Assembly (NCBI GenBank): GCA_028281385.1
Contig: JANQJY010000120.1
Location: 1 to 51,544, forward strand
Source: Rickettsiales bacterium
GTDB lineage: Bacteria; Pseudomonadota; Alphaproteobacteria; Rickettsiales; UBA3002
Direction of reading: 5' to 3'
DNA: 51,544 bases
The translations under genes were made by a program, and so were the position numbers. The notes below the pieces were generated by a model that was given only the letters and a program-made list of their open reading frames with translations, searched no databases and had not been told where the DNA came from. The stretch's first letter is position 1. Each line of letters opens with the position of its first letter. Of this stretch, positions 1 through 9,196 are shown in pieces.

Positions 1-654
1 GCCATGTGTGCGCAAGCTGGCGCAGCGGCGGGCCAGTGCGGCGTCATGTGTCACGACCATACCGCCTTCGCCGGTGGTGACCGGCTTGACCGGATGAAAG
101 CTGAAGATGGTGGCAGCCGTATCGCTACGCGAGCCAACGGGCGTACCGTCTGCATAGCCGGCACCCAGCGCATGTGCCGCGTCTTCCAGAATGCGGAAAC
201 CATACTGTCCGGAAAGCGACATCAGCCGTTCCATATCGAGCGGATGGCCGGCATAATGCACGGCGATGAGCAGGTCCGGCAGCCGTTTCGTTTGAGATAA
301 TTTTACTTCCAGCGCATCAAGTGACAGATTTCCGCTCACGCGGTCGCAATCGACAAAATCGATGGTGGCTCCCAAATAGCGCGCGCAATTGGCAGAAGCG
401 ACGAAACTATTGGCAGCAGTCCATACCAGACTGTCCGGTCCGATATTGAGCGTATGACAGGCTACATGCAATGCTGCCGTACCGCTGGCGACGGCCACGG
501 CATACGGTACGTCACAGTAATCTGCAACTGATCGTTCGAATGCCGGAACGAGCGGACCGGTAGTCAGAAAATCGGATTGAAGGCACGCAACAACCGCGTC
601 AATGTCGCTCTCATCCAGTGATTGGCAACTATAAGGAATAAATCGCCTGCTCAT
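1..654 (-). CDS. pseC: PseC-type aminotransferase, 3' end outside window
   Basis: Pyridoxal-phosphate sugar aminotransferase of the DegT/DnrJ/EryC1 family. It is predicted to convert the 4-keto sugar made by PseB into UDP-4-amino-4,6-dideoxy-N-acetyl-altrosamine, step two of pseudaminic acid synthesis, in the cytoplasm. The frame stays open from the ATG at 654 to the window edge (218 codons of a usual ~380). It shows the early TTGPLV segment, the SGTAAL cofactor-binding segment, EDAAHALGA (cofactor-contacting Asp) and SFHPVKPVTTGEGGM, whose lysine is the Schiff-base residue. The start lies 6 bases after the pseB stop, so the two form an operon. No strong ribosome site is visible, which suggests translational coupling. 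PseC rather than another DegT enzyme is inferred from the neighbouring pseB and from the HPVK-TTGEGG motif. Confidence 0.9.
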   Translation of the reverse strand, partial: MSRRFIPYSCQSLDESDIDAVVACLQSDFLTTGPLVPAFERSVADYCDVPYAVAVASGTAALHVACHTLNIGPDSLVWTAANSFVASANCARYLGATIDFVDCDRVSGNLSLDALEVKLSQTKRLPDLLIAVHYAGHPLDMERLMSLSGQYGFRILEDAAHALGAGYADGTPVGSRSDTAATIFSFHPVKPVTTGEGGMVVTHDAALARRCASLRTHG

Positions 655-660
655 GTGACA

Positions 661-1677
661 TCACGCTGCAGCCGGTTGGGCAGAGATTGTATCCTGTAAC
701 AGCTTTTGCATGTCTTCCGCACTCAATACCCATTCATTGGTCCCGGAATTATATTCGAATCCGTCTTCCACCAGTGCACCTTTTTCGCCTTTGGCGTTGG
801 TGGTGTAATCAATGATACGGTTGAAGCTGAAGGCCGGATAAATCACATAGTGATCGTCGAATTCCAGCGTGTGATGACAATTCTCGGCAGGGCACATCAC
901 TTCATGCAGTTTTTCGCCTGGCCGGATACCAACGGTTTTGGTCGGCATGTCGGGCGCGATGACACCGGCAAGGTCCATAATGTTCATCGACGGAATTTTC
1001 GGCACGAAGATCTCGCCGCCCTGCATGCGCTCAAAACATTCAAAAACAAAACGAATCCCTTGGTTCAACGTGATCCAAAACCGTGTCATGCGCGGATCGG
1101 TAATCGGCAATTCTTCGGCGCCGTCTTCCTGCAGTTTGTTGAAAAACGGAATCACGCTGCCGCGGGAACCAACCACATTGCCATAGCGTACAACGGAAAA
1201 GAGCGTCTTTTTCGCACCCATAGTGTTATTTGCTGCGGCGAATAATTTGTCTGACGCCAGTTTGGTTGCACCGTAAAGATTGATCGGGTTGGCCGCCTTG
1301 TCTGTTGACAGGGCAATGACCTTTTTTACGCCATTGGCGGCAGCCGCTTTACACACATGTTCCGCTCCCAGGATATTGGTACGCACGGCTTCGATCGGGT
1401 TATATTCCAGCGCTGGCACCTGTTTCAGAGCAGCGGCATGAATGGCGTAATCCACCCCTTCGAAAGCCTGATCAAGGCGCAGAGGATCACGCACATCGCC
1501 GAGAAAAAACCGCATGCAATCCTGTGTAAATTCTTGCTGCATTTCAAACTGCTTGAATTCATCCCGCGAAAAGATGATGAGCTTCTTGGGTTTCCATTTT
1601 TTCAGGATCATACGTGTACAGGCCCGTCCGAAGGATCCTGTACCACCGGTAATGAGGATTACTTTATCGTTAAACAT
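661..1677 (-). CDS. pseB: UDP-GlcNAc 4,6-dehydratase (inverting), PseB
   Basis: Short-chain dehydrogenase/reductase that converts UDP-GlcNAc to the UDP-4-keto-6-deoxy-altrose sugar, the first step of the CMP-pseudaminic acid pathway. The 338-residue length is typical. The NAD(P) loop GGTGSFG is at residues ~11-17, followed by FSRDEFKQFEM, which is characteristic of PseB/FlaA1. The catalytic STDKAANPINLYGATK segment contains the Asp-Lys pair and YxxxK. It is first in an operon with pseC. Only the first two pathway genes are inside the window; pseH, pseG, pseI and pseF would have to lie to the left or elsewhere. The gene is divergent from the flippase gene, and the 115-base gap at 1678-1792 must hold both promoters. 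Confidence 0.93.
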   Translation of the reverse strand: MFNDKVILITGGTGSFGRACTRMILKKWKPKKLIIFSRDEFKQFEMQQEFTQDCMRFFLGDVRDPLRLDQAFEGVDYAIHAAALKQVPALEYNPIEAVRTNILGAEHVCKAAAANGVKKVIALSTDKAANPINLYGATKLASDKLFAAANNTMGAKKTLFSVVRYGNVVGSRGSVIPFFNKLQEDGAEELPITDPRMTRFWITLNQGIRFVFECFERMQGGEIFVPKIPSMNIMDLAGVIAPDMPTKTVGIRPGEKLHEVMCPAENCHHTLEFDDHYVIYPAFSFNRIIDYTTNAKGEKGALVEDGFEYNSGTNEWVLSAEDMQKLLQDTISAQPAAA

Positions 1678-1792
1678 ACGTTGTTTTCATCGCTTGTTCA
1701 TAAATCAAAACTCATCTTGCAAAGAAAGCCGATGTCTGCAAGGTTTTTATTGCCATTATTCAAGAATTTTCGTCGGAATAACAGGTTGATTT

Positions 1793-3040
1793 ATGCTGCA
1801 ATTTTCTACCAGTAGTATTGCTACCGGGCTGCGGGCGCTGACATTGCTCAGTAAATTGATCCTGCTGCTGGCGATGACCCGCTATCTGCAGGCGGAAGAT
1901 ATCGGGGTGTATGGGCTGCTGGTCGGAGCGGCAAATATCGCCATCGCGCTGATCAGCTTTGCGTTTTATAATTATACGCAGCGTCAGTTCATGGGTGCAG
2001 CATCCGGTATGCAGGCGCATTACCTGTTCAATCAGGGGGCTTTTCATCTAACGATGTATGGCCTGTTTCTGCCTGTCTCCTGGCTGGTCTGTTATCTGGG
2101 ATTGCTGCCTATGGCAGTCTGGCCGTGGTTTGTTGTCTTGACGATCACCGAACATATGGCGGCGGAATGTTATCGTATCAATCTCTTCGCCAAACGGCCG
2201 GTCATGGCCAATATCGGGCTGTTTGTACGGGCCGGTTTGTGGGCTTACGTCGTGTCTGCTCTGTTGTGGTGGACAAGGGGCGAGTTCGGGCTGAACGGTA
2301 TCTGGTGGGTATGGCTGGGGGCGGTGCTATTGGCTATTCTGGTACTACTGCCGCCCATCATTAAATTGAACTGGTCTGTTCCGGAATCGAAACAACTCAG
2401 CCTGCCTTGGATCAGACAGGGGATTCGCACGTCCGGCTATTATGTGATTACGGCGATATCCAGCCGCGCCACACAATATATTGATTTATTCTTCATTCAG
2501 TCTTTTCTGGGACTGACGCAGGTGGGAATTTACGTGTTCTTTATCGGGATTTTCCGCGCCATGCAGAATCTGGTGCAATCGGGTATTTCCATTATTCTAC
2601 TACCGCATGTCGTTGAAGCCTATAAGGCAGGAGACATGGCGCATTATAAAAGGCTTCAGCATCAGACGCTGATTGGTACGCTCATCAGCAGCGCAGTTGT
2701 CTGTGCCGGGATATGGATCATCATCGATCCGCTGCTCGGCTGGATCGATAAGGCCAGTTTCGCAGAGGCAAAACCACTGCTTTATTATCTGATGCCGTCG
2801 GTGTTTTTATCCTGCGCGGCTGATGTGCCGATGCATGCGCTCTATGTGCGCGAAAAAGACCGCCTGCTGATGATGTGTGATCTTCTTACCTTTGTGATTT
2901 TTTGTGTGGCCTGTGCCGTCTGTATACCGCTCTATGCGCTTGAAGGGGCGGCGATGGCCGTGTTGATCGCATCTGCGGCATTGCTTGTCATCAAAACCGT
3001 TGCCGCCACCTGGGTAGTCAGGCAGGAAAATGCATCATGA
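1793..3040 (+). CDS. Wzx-like polysaccharide flippase (MATE/MOP superfamily)
   Basis: Integral inner-membrane protein of 415 residues with about 12 hydrophobic segments spread over its whole length, the size and profile of Wzx O-unit flippases and related oligosaccharide transporters. The N-terminal part (TRYLQAEDIGVYGLLVGAANI) resembles the first helices of this family, where an early TRxLxxxxxGxYG pattern is common. The predicted role is flipping undecaprenyl-linked repeat units to the periplasm, matching the polymerase, initiating transferase and Wza/Wzc-like genes nearby. The ATG is preceded by aacagg. Its stop overlaps the next start (ATGA), so it is translationally coupled to the sulfotransferase-like gene. 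Family is assigned by overall character rather than a decisive motif. Confidence 0.75.
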   Translation: MLQFSTSSIATGLRALTLLSKLILLLAMTRYLQAEDIGVYGLLVGAANIAIALISFAFYNYTQRQFMGAASGMQAHYLFNQGAFHLTMYGLFLPVSWLVCYLGLLPMAVWPWFVVLTITEHMAAECYRINLFAKRPVMANIGLFVRAGLWAYVVSALLWWTRGEFGLNGIWWVWLGAVLLAILVLLPPIIKLNWSVPESKQLSLPWIRQGIRTSGYYVITAISSRATQYIDLFFIQSFLGLTQVGIYVFFIGIFRAMQNLVQSGISIILLPHVVEAYKAGDMAHYKRLQHQTLIGTLISSAVVCAGIWIIIDPLLGWIDKASFAEAKPLLYYLMPSVFLSCAADVPMHALYVREKDRLLMMCDLLTFVIFCVACAVCIPLYALEGAAMAVLIASAALLVIKTVAATWVVRQENAS

Positions 3041-3915
3041 CGAAGCAGCTTTTTATTCATATCGGCATGCATAAAACGGCCACGACCCTGCTGCAAAACA
3101 CGTTTCAGGATTACCACGCAATATTACTGGAAAAAGATGTGTGGTATGACCGGCGTGAGGGCTATGATCTCGGCACGGTGATGATGGGAGAATCTCCATT
3201 ACCGGAAGATAAGATTACGTCTTATCAAGCGCAATTTCACACGCTCCATGAAACATGCGGTGCCGACAAAATATTCTGGAGTTGCGAGGGCTTCACAGGA
3301 GATTTTACCAGGAATTACAGTCATCATAAAATGCTGGCGAAGGATCTGGCAGCCATAACGCAAGGCTATGATGTCACACTGATCGCCACGGTCCGGCGGC
3401 AGGACAGTTTTATCGAATCCGCCTATCAGCAAATGGTGAAGCAGGGAGATCTTCGTGATTTTTCCACGTTTCAGCAGCGGGTGAATATCAGGAAATTTGA
3501 CTGGTATAAGCTGTTAACGGGTTATAAGAGCTATTTTCCGGACAGTGCTATCCATGTATTTCCTTATGAAATGATGGTACCGGAAGATCGTAGCGCGCTG
3601 ATGCGTGCGATTTTGGGCGTCATGGATGTTGAACTTGATCCGGCGGTCAGCAATGTCACCAACCCGTCCTTATCATCTACAGGGATGTTTTTTGCCGGGC
3701 TGCTTTCCTCGATACCCGGTCACCGGCCGCGTGCGATGATCCGGAAACTGATTGAAATGGCTTTTCCCAAAGCGCCGGGCGAGTCCTTTGACATACTGTC
3801 CGACAATCTGCGTTTTGAATTGTTGGCGCGTTATAAGGAACCAAATAAAAAACTGTTTGGTGAGTTGATCAAAAATGATGAGTGGAGGAACTATTATCTG
3901 GGAGAGGAATCATAG
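3037..3915 (+). CDS. Sulfotransferase-like protein
   Basis: 292-residue soluble protein. Its N-terminal strand-loop FIHIGMHKTATTLLQ matches the 5'-phosphosulfate-binding loop of PAPS-dependent sulfotransferases (usually KxGTxLLQ-like). ATVRRQDSFIESAYQQM around residues 110-126 resembles the 3'-phosphate-binding segment, with its conserved Arg and Ser. If functional it would transfer sulfate from PAPS to a sugar hydroxyl, possibly decorating the polysaccharide. It overlaps the flippase gene by 4 bases, and its stop overlaps the convergent glycosyltransferase stop by a few bases. Sugar-modifying sulfotransferases occur in many surface-polysaccharide loci; the substrate here is unknown. No PAPS-synthesis genes are in the window. 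Confidence 0.7.
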   Translation: MTKQLFIHIGMHKTATTLLQNTFQDYHAILLEKDVWYDRREGYDLGTVMMGESPLPEDKITSYQAQFHTLHETCGADKIFWSCEGFTGDFTRNYSHHKMLAKDLAAITQGYDVTLIATVRRQDSFIESAYQQMVKQGDLRDFSTFQQRVNIRKFDWYKLLTGYKSYFPDSAIHVFPYEMMVPEDRSALMRAILGVMDVELDPAVSNVTNPSLSSTGMFFAGLLSSIPGHRPRAMIRKLIEMAFPKAPGESFDILSDNLRFELLARYKEPNKKLFGELIKNDEWRNYYLGEES

Positions 3916-4929
3916 CCGTTTTACTCCGGCATGATCATAAACCCGCACCACTTCATTATAGCGTTTCCGGGTGAAATATCCCGCCTCGATCATGTCTTCC
4001 AGTTGAATCGAATAGGCATTGATTTTAGGATAAAAATGTTTACAGTTGGCGAGTGCTGAACTGCAGTAACTGACAATATTGCCAAAGCCGTATTCAGCAA
4101 CGACAGCTTCAATAGGGCGTGAATCTTCGATAAGAGTAAACCCTGCTTTTTGATAGACTTCCATTTCCCGTTCACGCCGGATATGATGCATTTTCACATA
4201 ACATTTACCGCCGGTCAGCGCCTGTAACTGCTCAATGGTATGCGCGTGAAATGCCTGCCAGACAGCTTCACTCTTGCCGGTGTTGAACCAGTAATGCTGA
4301 TCAAGAAACAGCCATTTATCGCTGTCCAGTTCATGTCCTTTCTGCTGACTGGGCGAGGGAATGCGGCTGATCGGCTTGTCATGCTGCAGCACCACCTTTG
4401 AAGGCTGAAAGGCATAAATATGTTCAATACGCGGATGGTCAATGCCTATGATATGGCCGGTATAGGGACTGCTGACAATAGGAAACAGACCAGTTTTACT
4501 TAACGTCATTTTAATCGTATCTTTCAGAAATTGTCTGACGCCGACAGTTTCATCGAGATAGATACCGATCCCCTCATCATACACATGAAAATGGCATCTG
4601 TCGGCTAATTCACTATCGAAAAAGATCTGATTATTCTGGAACCAGTGCAGATCGGATAGCAAAATGATATCGCCTTGCTGTGCATGATCTTTCACGGCGG
4701 AAAGGTTATCGCGCATGCGTCTTGCCGCTTTGGGTCTGTATCGCCAGAAGGGCTCGGCATACAGATGGATGTGCTCCACATTGATATTCTCTGTCGACTG
4801 ATAGCCGCCTTCTCCCCCTTCGATGAAGAATAACGCGTTCTCCTCGGAAAAAGCAGGCATGCTGCGTAACATCTGTTCAGCCACGAATAACTGAAGAGGT
4901 GTGTGAATTAAAAAAAGATATCTGGACAT
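3910..4929 (-). CDS. Sialyltransferase-like glycosyltransferase, candidate nonulosonic acid transferase
   Basis: Soluble 339-residue protein starting MSRYLFLIHTPLQLFVAEQML, an N-terminus typical of bacterial sialyltransferase-like families (GT52/polysialyltransferase type). It carries a DEG motif (VYDEGIGIYLDE), matching the D/E-D/E-G motif whose acidic residue is the catalytic base in bacterial sialyltransferases. Near the C-terminus there is a Ser-Ser pair in SYCSSALAN. The usual HP motif is not exact; KMHHIRRE lies at the expected place. Because pseudaminic acid genes flank the locus, the donor may be CMP-pseudaminic acid, which is an inference. The ATG at 4929 is preferred over an in-frame upstream ATG at 4959 because family homology begins at MSRYLF. 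It follows the polymerase stop by 10 bases. Confidence 0.65.
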   Translation of the reverse strand: MSRYLFLIHTPLQLFVAEQMLRSMPAFSEENALFFIEGGEGGYQSTENINVEHIHLYAEPFWRYRPKAARRMRDNLSAVKDHAQQGDIILLSDLHWFQNNQIFFDSELADRCHFHVYDEGIGIYLDETVGVRQFLKDTIKMTLSKTGLFPIVSSPYTGHIIGIDHPRIEHIYAFQPSKVVLQHDKPISRIPSPSQQKGHELDSDKWLFLDQHYWFNTGKSEAVWQAFHAHTIEQLQALTGGKCYVKMHHIRREREMEVYQKAGFTLIEDSRPIEAVVAEYGFGNIVSYCSSALANCKHFYPKINAYSIQLEDMIEAGYFTRKRYNEVVRVYDHAGVKRL

Positions 4930-4939
4930 AGCCTGGGAC

Positions 4940-6220
4940 CTAGCTGCCGGTCCCGGCATGTTTTACAGGAACATTCAGATAATACTGCTCTTTATAATGC
5001 ATGCGGTATAATATGATGCTGACGGCAGCGGATAGCATGAAAACGATATTCAGTGGATATACCACCAGTGAGGGCACGCCGAAATTAGCGATCATATAAC
5101 CGATGGTATGGCCCATTGCTCCCATTGCGAAAGCATAGGCATAGCCATCCGTTGTATGTTTTCGTACATAGGTCATATTACTGACGGTGAGAACGGCAGT
5201 ATAAACAAATACCAGAAACGGCAGCAGGCCCAGATGTGAAATAATCAGCATATGCCCGTTTTCCGACATTCTCAGGGTCGGCATCAATCCAAAATAAGAT
5301 GCTAGTTCCAACTCAAACATATCGGAAATAAAGTCACCGCGCCGCTCGACCGACATGCCCTTTAATTCATACCAGTATTTTATCAATCTGAGCGTTTCCT
5401 CCCATCCGAAAGCGCTGATCACCACAACCACGCCCGCGGCAATGGAAGCAAGTACGCGTATTAACTTTAATGGCCGGGTGGCATAATAGATACTGAGTAC
5501 AATTCCTGCACCAAACAGGGTGCCGGCGACACCGGAGATGGACTGGGTTAACAGCAGAGAAATAGCGCCTACAATAAGCAATGTCCTTTTGAGAGTAGGG
5601 CTTAAAGGTGAAAAGGCGATGAAGGGGATAATAAATGCGTGAAACAGGGCAAAGCTGTTGGGATCATCCCAGATGGCGCCGAAACGGATGAAAATGGAAT
5701 TGCTGTAGGCCAGTGCCGGTAGTCGGCCGGTGGTGATGTAAAGCGCTAGTTGCAGGGCATTCACCGCATAGGCAATGATCACGAACCATAAGACCATGCG
5801 ATGGATTTTTTTGGTATCGATATGATCAAACCGGCAAAAGGTTACCACCATCAGTGCAATCGAGAAAATGGAAATCTCAAACAGATAAAACAGGCCGGGA
5901 TAGATTGCGACGATTGCGACCGTCAGGCAGATCACGAACAGCCAGCCGATCGCCAGCATTGCCTGCGAGAGGGTAATGCGTCGCAGCGGGTCGTAATAAC
6001 GGGTGAAGAAATAGCCGCAGATACCAAGGAAGATAAGGTATTTTCCCCATTGCAAAAAGGCGGGGGTATCGCTGTAGGTCGGGCTGGTTGTAGTCGAGTT
6101 GATCTTAAAGGGATAGCGATAACTCAGATAATAAAAGGCTAGAAAAAACAACAGCAGCAAAAACCGCGTGGCGGGGCTGGTTTGGTCTGCCAGTTTGTGT
6201 TTCAGCGCTCCCATGTCCAC
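4940..6220 (-). CDS. O-antigen/capsule polymerase-like membrane protein (Wzy/WaaL superfamily)
   Basis: 426-residue polytopic membrane protein with about 10-12 hydrophobic helices and one larger hydrophilic loop after the middle (around residues 285-320, containing YWYELKGMSVERRGDFI). This is the Wzy/O-antigen ligase topology, in which a periplasmic loop carries catalytic charged residues. Together with the flippase and initiating transferase it completes a Wzx/Wzy-dependent pathway. Sequence motifs are weak in this family, so the call rests on topology and context. The start is ATG at 6220, with a second in-frame ATG two codons on. The glycosyltransferase at 3910-4929 follows after 10 bases, so the two are probably co-transcribed. 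Confidence 0.7.
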   Translation of the reverse strand: MDMGALKHKLADQTSPATRFLLLLFFLAFYYLSYRYPFKINSTTTSPTYSDTPAFLQWGKYLIFLGICGYFFTRYYDPLRRITLSQAMLAIGWLFVICLTVAIVAIYPGLFYLFEISIFSIALMVVTFCRFDHIDTKKIHRMVLWFVIIAYAVNALQLALYITTGRLPALAYSNSIFIRFGAIWDDPNSFALFHAFIIPFIAFSPLSPTLKRTLLIVGAISLLLTQSISGVAGTLFGAGIVLSIYYATRPLKLIRVLASIAAGVVVVISAFGWEETLRLIKYWYELKGMSVERRGDFISDMFELELASYFGLMPTLRMSENGHMLIISHLGLLPFLVFVYTAVLTVSNMTYVRKHTTDGYAYAFAMGAMGHTIGYMIANFGVPSLVVYPLNIVFMLSAAVSIILYRMHYKEQYYLNVPVKHAGTGS

Positions 6221-6294
6221 ACAGTAGCGAAAAACAGCTTAGGCTACAATAAAAGCCATGTGACTACGGGCAGTGAATTGATGTTTAAGGGATA

Positions 6295-7011
6295 TTAATG
6301 GGCGTTGGTGGTTTTAATGACAACAATCACCGTTTTGCACAGGATCTTGATATCCTGCCACAGGTTCCACTGTTCAATATAATGATTGTCCAGATCGACG
6401 CGGCCCTGAATATCGTTATGACAGGCAATATATCCACGGTACCCTTCGATTTGTGCCAGGCCGGTGATGCCAGGCTTCATACGGAACCGCGCGTCATAGT
6501 GACGTACGGTCTTGCGGAATTCGTGATCATGTTCGATGGCATGCGGGCGCGGGCCGATCAGCGACATGTCGCCCAGCAATACATTGAACAGCTGCGGCAG
6601 CTCGTCCAGGCTGGTTTTGCGCAGCCAGATACCGGAACGGGTGGCGCGCAGGTCGCCTTTGACGGCTTGTTTGACGCCGGTTTCATTGCAAGCGGTTTCC
6701 GTCATGGTGCGGAATTTATAGATCGTGAATAATTTGCCGTTCAGGCCGGTGCGCCGCTGGGAAAAAAATACCGGTCCTGGGCTGTCCAGTTTGATGATAA
6801 GCATAAGTAACAGACATGCCGGAATGATCAGCGGCATTGCCACTAAAATGGCCAACCGGTCAAGTGTCTGCTTAATGTGTAATGTAACAGCACTATGATT
6901 CGGAGTCGGGCGCGTATAGGCGCTTAGCGTAATACCATTGAAGGATAATTCGGAAGCCGATACCTGCTTGAATTGACCCACTAATTGTGTGTTTTCCTCT
7001 TTAAACCGCAT
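6295..7011 (-). CDS. Undecaprenyl-phosphate sugar phosphotransferase (bacterial sugar transferase family)
   Basis: 238-residue monotopic membrane enzyme that starts polysaccharide assembly by moving a sugar-1-phosphate from a UDP-sugar to undecaprenyl phosphate. It has a hydrophilic N-terminus (~45 residues), one hydrophobic segment (LAILVAMPLIIPACLLLMLI), then SPGPVFFSQRRTGLNGKLF, YKFRTM, RKTSLDELPQLFNVLLGDMSLIGPRP and RFRMKPGITGLAQIEG, all hallmarks of the PF02397 catalytic core. It lacks the multi-span N-terminal domain and CoA-binding-like domain of long WbaP/WcaJ proteins, so it belongs to the short class. The start is preceded by acagggtt. It is transcribed in the same direction as the polymerase, 74 bases upstream of it. 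The first sugar cannot be read from sequence. Confidence 0.9.
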   Translation of the reverse strand: MRFKEENTQLVGQFKQVSASELSFNGITLSAYTRPTPNHSAVTLHIKQTLDRLAILVAMPLIIPACLLLMLIIKLDSPGPVFFSQRRTGLNGKLFTIYKFRTMTETACNETGVKQAVKGDLRATRSGIWLRKTSLDELPQLFNVLLGDMSLIGPRPHAIEHDHEFRKTVRHYDARFRMKPGITGLAQIEGYRGYIACHNDIQGRVDLDNHYIEQWNLWQDIKILCKTVIVVIKTTNAH

Positions 7012-7109
7012 AACCCTGTCCCTAATTAGAACGACCGCTATTTTATTGACTATAAATCATAAAGGTTACAGATTTATTAACAAAGCAAAGAATATGCCTA
7101 AAAAGCGAA

Positions 7110-8048
7110 CTAACGTTGTATTTCTTTTTTGAAATAGTCAATTGTGTCTTTTAAACCCTCTTCCAGAGCCACTTTCGGTTCCCAATTGAGAAGGTCTTTT
7201 GCTTTTTCAATGTTCGGTTGACGTTGGGTGGGATCATCCTGTGGCAATGGCTTATGGACGATTTTCGAAGAGGACTTTGTCATCGCAATGACCTGTTCAG
7301 CCAGTTCCAGGATGCTGAACTCGGACGGGTTTCCGACATTGACCGGTCCGGTGATGTCCGGTGCGGTGTTCATAAAGGTGACCAGCGCTTTGATCATATC
7401 CGAATAATAGCAAAAAGAGCGGGTTTGCGAACCGTCACCATAGACGGTGATATCCTCGCCGCGTAATGCCTGCAAGATGAAGTTGGAGATTACCCGTCCG
7501 TCATCGGCGGCCATGCGCGGGCCGTAGGTGTTAAAAATTCGCACCACCTTAATTTCAGTGCCGACCTGGCGGTGATAGTCGAAACATAAGGTCTCAGCAC
7601 AACGTTTGCCTTCATCGTAACAGGCACGTGGCCCGATCGGATTGACATTGCCCCAATATTCTTCCGACTGCGGATGCACTTGCGGGTCGCCGTACACTTC
7701 GCTGGTTGAGGTATGCAGCAGCCGGATGCGTTTGCGCCGTGCCAGCTCAAGCATGTTGATGGTGCCTTCGACCGAAGCGCGTGTAGTCTGAATCGGATGG
7801 CGCTGATAATGAATCGGTGAGGCCGGACAGGCGAGATTGTAAATAGCACTGACCTCAAGCGAGATTTTTTCGATGACGTCATGACGCAGCACCTCAAAAT
7901 TCGGGTGCGACAGGAGGTGATGAATATTTTTGCGCTGGCCGGTATAGAAATTATCCATACACACCACTTCATGGCCGTCGGCAATCAGCCGGTCGCATAA
8001 ATGTGATCCCAGAAACCCGGCGCCGCCGGTCACGAGTATGGCGCGCAT
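7110..8048 (-). CDS. uxs: UDP-glucuronate decarboxylase (UDP-xylose synthase)
   Basis: 312-residue short-chain dehydrogenase that makes UDP-xylose from UDP-glucuronate using bound NAD. The Rossmann loop [14 protein letters not shown] is at the N-terminus, and [12 protein letters not shown] is characteristic of UXS and related enzymes. [10 protein letters not shown] and [15 protein letters not shown] contain the catalytic Ser/Thr and YxxxK, and [12 protein letters not shown] follows. The ATG at 8048 is chosen over one at 8072 because aaggagaaag lies just before it. It is divergent from the GT4 gene at 8117, so the 68-base gap must hold both promoters. The product could feed xylose into the polysaccharide. 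No UDP-glucose dehydrogenase is in the window. Confidence 0.92.
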   Translation of the reverse strand: MRAILVTGGAGFLGSHLCDRLIADGHEVVCMDNFYTGQRKNIHHLLSHPNFEVLRHDVIEKISLEVSAIYNLACPASPIHYQRHPIQTTRASVEGTINMLELARRKRIRLLHTSTSEVYGDPQVHPQSEEYWGNVNPIGPRACYDEGKRCAETLCFDYHRQVGTEIKVVRIFNTYGPRMAADDGRVISNFILQALRGEDITVYGDGSQTRSFCYYSDMIKALVTFMNTAPDITGPVNVGNPSEFSILELAEQVIAMTKSSSKIVHKPLPQDDPTQRQPNIEKAKDLLNWEPKVALEEGLKDTIDYFKKEIQR

Positions 8049-8116
8049 AATACTTTCTCCTTGAGCTGGCATCAGCTATAGTCGGACTCGTATAAGAGTG
8101 CAACCATGGAGACAGC

Positions 8117-9196
8117 ATGCCCCATTTAACCGTAGACGCACGTATGATTGCCCTTTCCGGTATCGGTATGGTTATCCGCCATATATTGAAACGCTTGCCG
8201 GAACATTTGCCGGACTGGCAGATAACGCTGATCGGTGAAAAAGCCGTGATCGCGGAGCAATTGGAGCATGCGGACGCATTCACGGTGATGGCGTGTTCGG
8301 CTCCCATTTATTCACTCAAAGAACAAAAAGAGGTGCCGAAGGCAATTCCCGACGATACGGATCTGTTATGGTGTCCGCATTATGTGATTCCGCTGTTGTA
8401 TAAGGGGAAAATGGTGGTGACGGTGCATGATGTCTGTCATCTTGCCTGGTCGGACTATCGCAATGCCTGGCACAAACGGCTCTATGCCGGCGGTATGCTG
8501 TGGGTGGTGGGAAGAAAAGCGGCACGTGTGATTGCTGACTCCGATTTTACCAAAGCCGAGATTGCCCGTTATACGCCGATTCCATTAGAAAAAGTGCAGA
8601 CGATTTTATGCGGTGTTGATGAGGCATGGTTTGAGGTGACAAAACCGCCGGTAGCCGAGGTGCCGTATCTATTGTATGTTGGCAATGTCAAACCGCATAA
8701 GAATTTGCTGCGTCTGCTGCATGCCTTTGAAAAGGTCAAAGACGACATTCCGCATACGCTCACTATCGTCGGTCGTCGTGAAGGCTTTATCCATGACGAT
8801 AAAGAGGTAGCGGACTATGCGGGGCGGCTGGGCGATCGTGTGCGCTTTACCGGCTTTGTCAGTGACGAAGAATTGAAAACCATCACCGCCGGGGCGGAGA
8901 TGCTGGTCATGCCGTCGCTCTATGAAGGCTTCGGCCTGCCGCCACTGGAGGCCATGGCCTGCGGTGTGCCGGTGGTCTGTTCTGATGCGGCATCATTGCC
9001 CGAAGTCTGCGGTGATGCGGCGCTGATGATGGATGCGCATCGGGCCGATGAAATCGCGGTAAAGATCAGACAACTGGTAATGGATGAGGTGCTCAGGGCG
9101 CAGCTGATAGAAAAAGGCAAAACACAGGCACGCCAACTGAGCTGGGACACAGCAGCACGGGCTTATGCCGAGGTGTTTAAAAATGTTGTCGGCTAA
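8117..9196 (+). CDS. GT4-family glycosyltransferase
   Basis: 359-residue cytoplasmic GT-B fold enzyme. The N-terminal acceptor domain includes VVTVHDVCHLAW. The C-terminal nucleotide-sugar domain starts at PYLLYVGNVKPHKNLLRLL, contains LTIVGRREG, and has the family's EX7E-like segment in PSLYEGFGLPPLEAMACGVPVV. This pattern is common among GDP-mannose-dependent mannosyltransferases of exopolysaccharide loci. The nearby GDP-mannose dehydratase fits GDP-mannose or GDP-6-deoxy-hexose donors, which is an inference. The start is preceded by ggagacagc. Its stop overlaps the convergent XRE gene stop by 4 bases. Confidence 0.88.
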   Translation: MPHLTVDARMIALSGIGMVIRHILKRLPEHLPDWQITLIGEKAVIAEQLEHADAFTVMACSAPIYSLKEQKEVPKAIPDDTDLLWCPHYVIPLLYKGKMVVTVHDVCHLAWSDYRNAWHKRLYAGGMLWVVGRKAARVIADSDFTKAEIARYTPIPLEKVQTILCGVDEAWFEVTKPPVAEVPYLLYVGNVKPHKNLLRLLHAFEKVKDDIPHTLTIVGRREGFIHDDKEVADYAGRLGDRVRFTGFVSDEELKTITAGAEMLVMPSLYEGFGLPPLEAMACGVPVVCSDAASLPEVCGDAALMMDAHRADEIAVKIRQLVMDEVLRAQLIEKGKTQARQLSWDTAARAYAEVFKNVVG

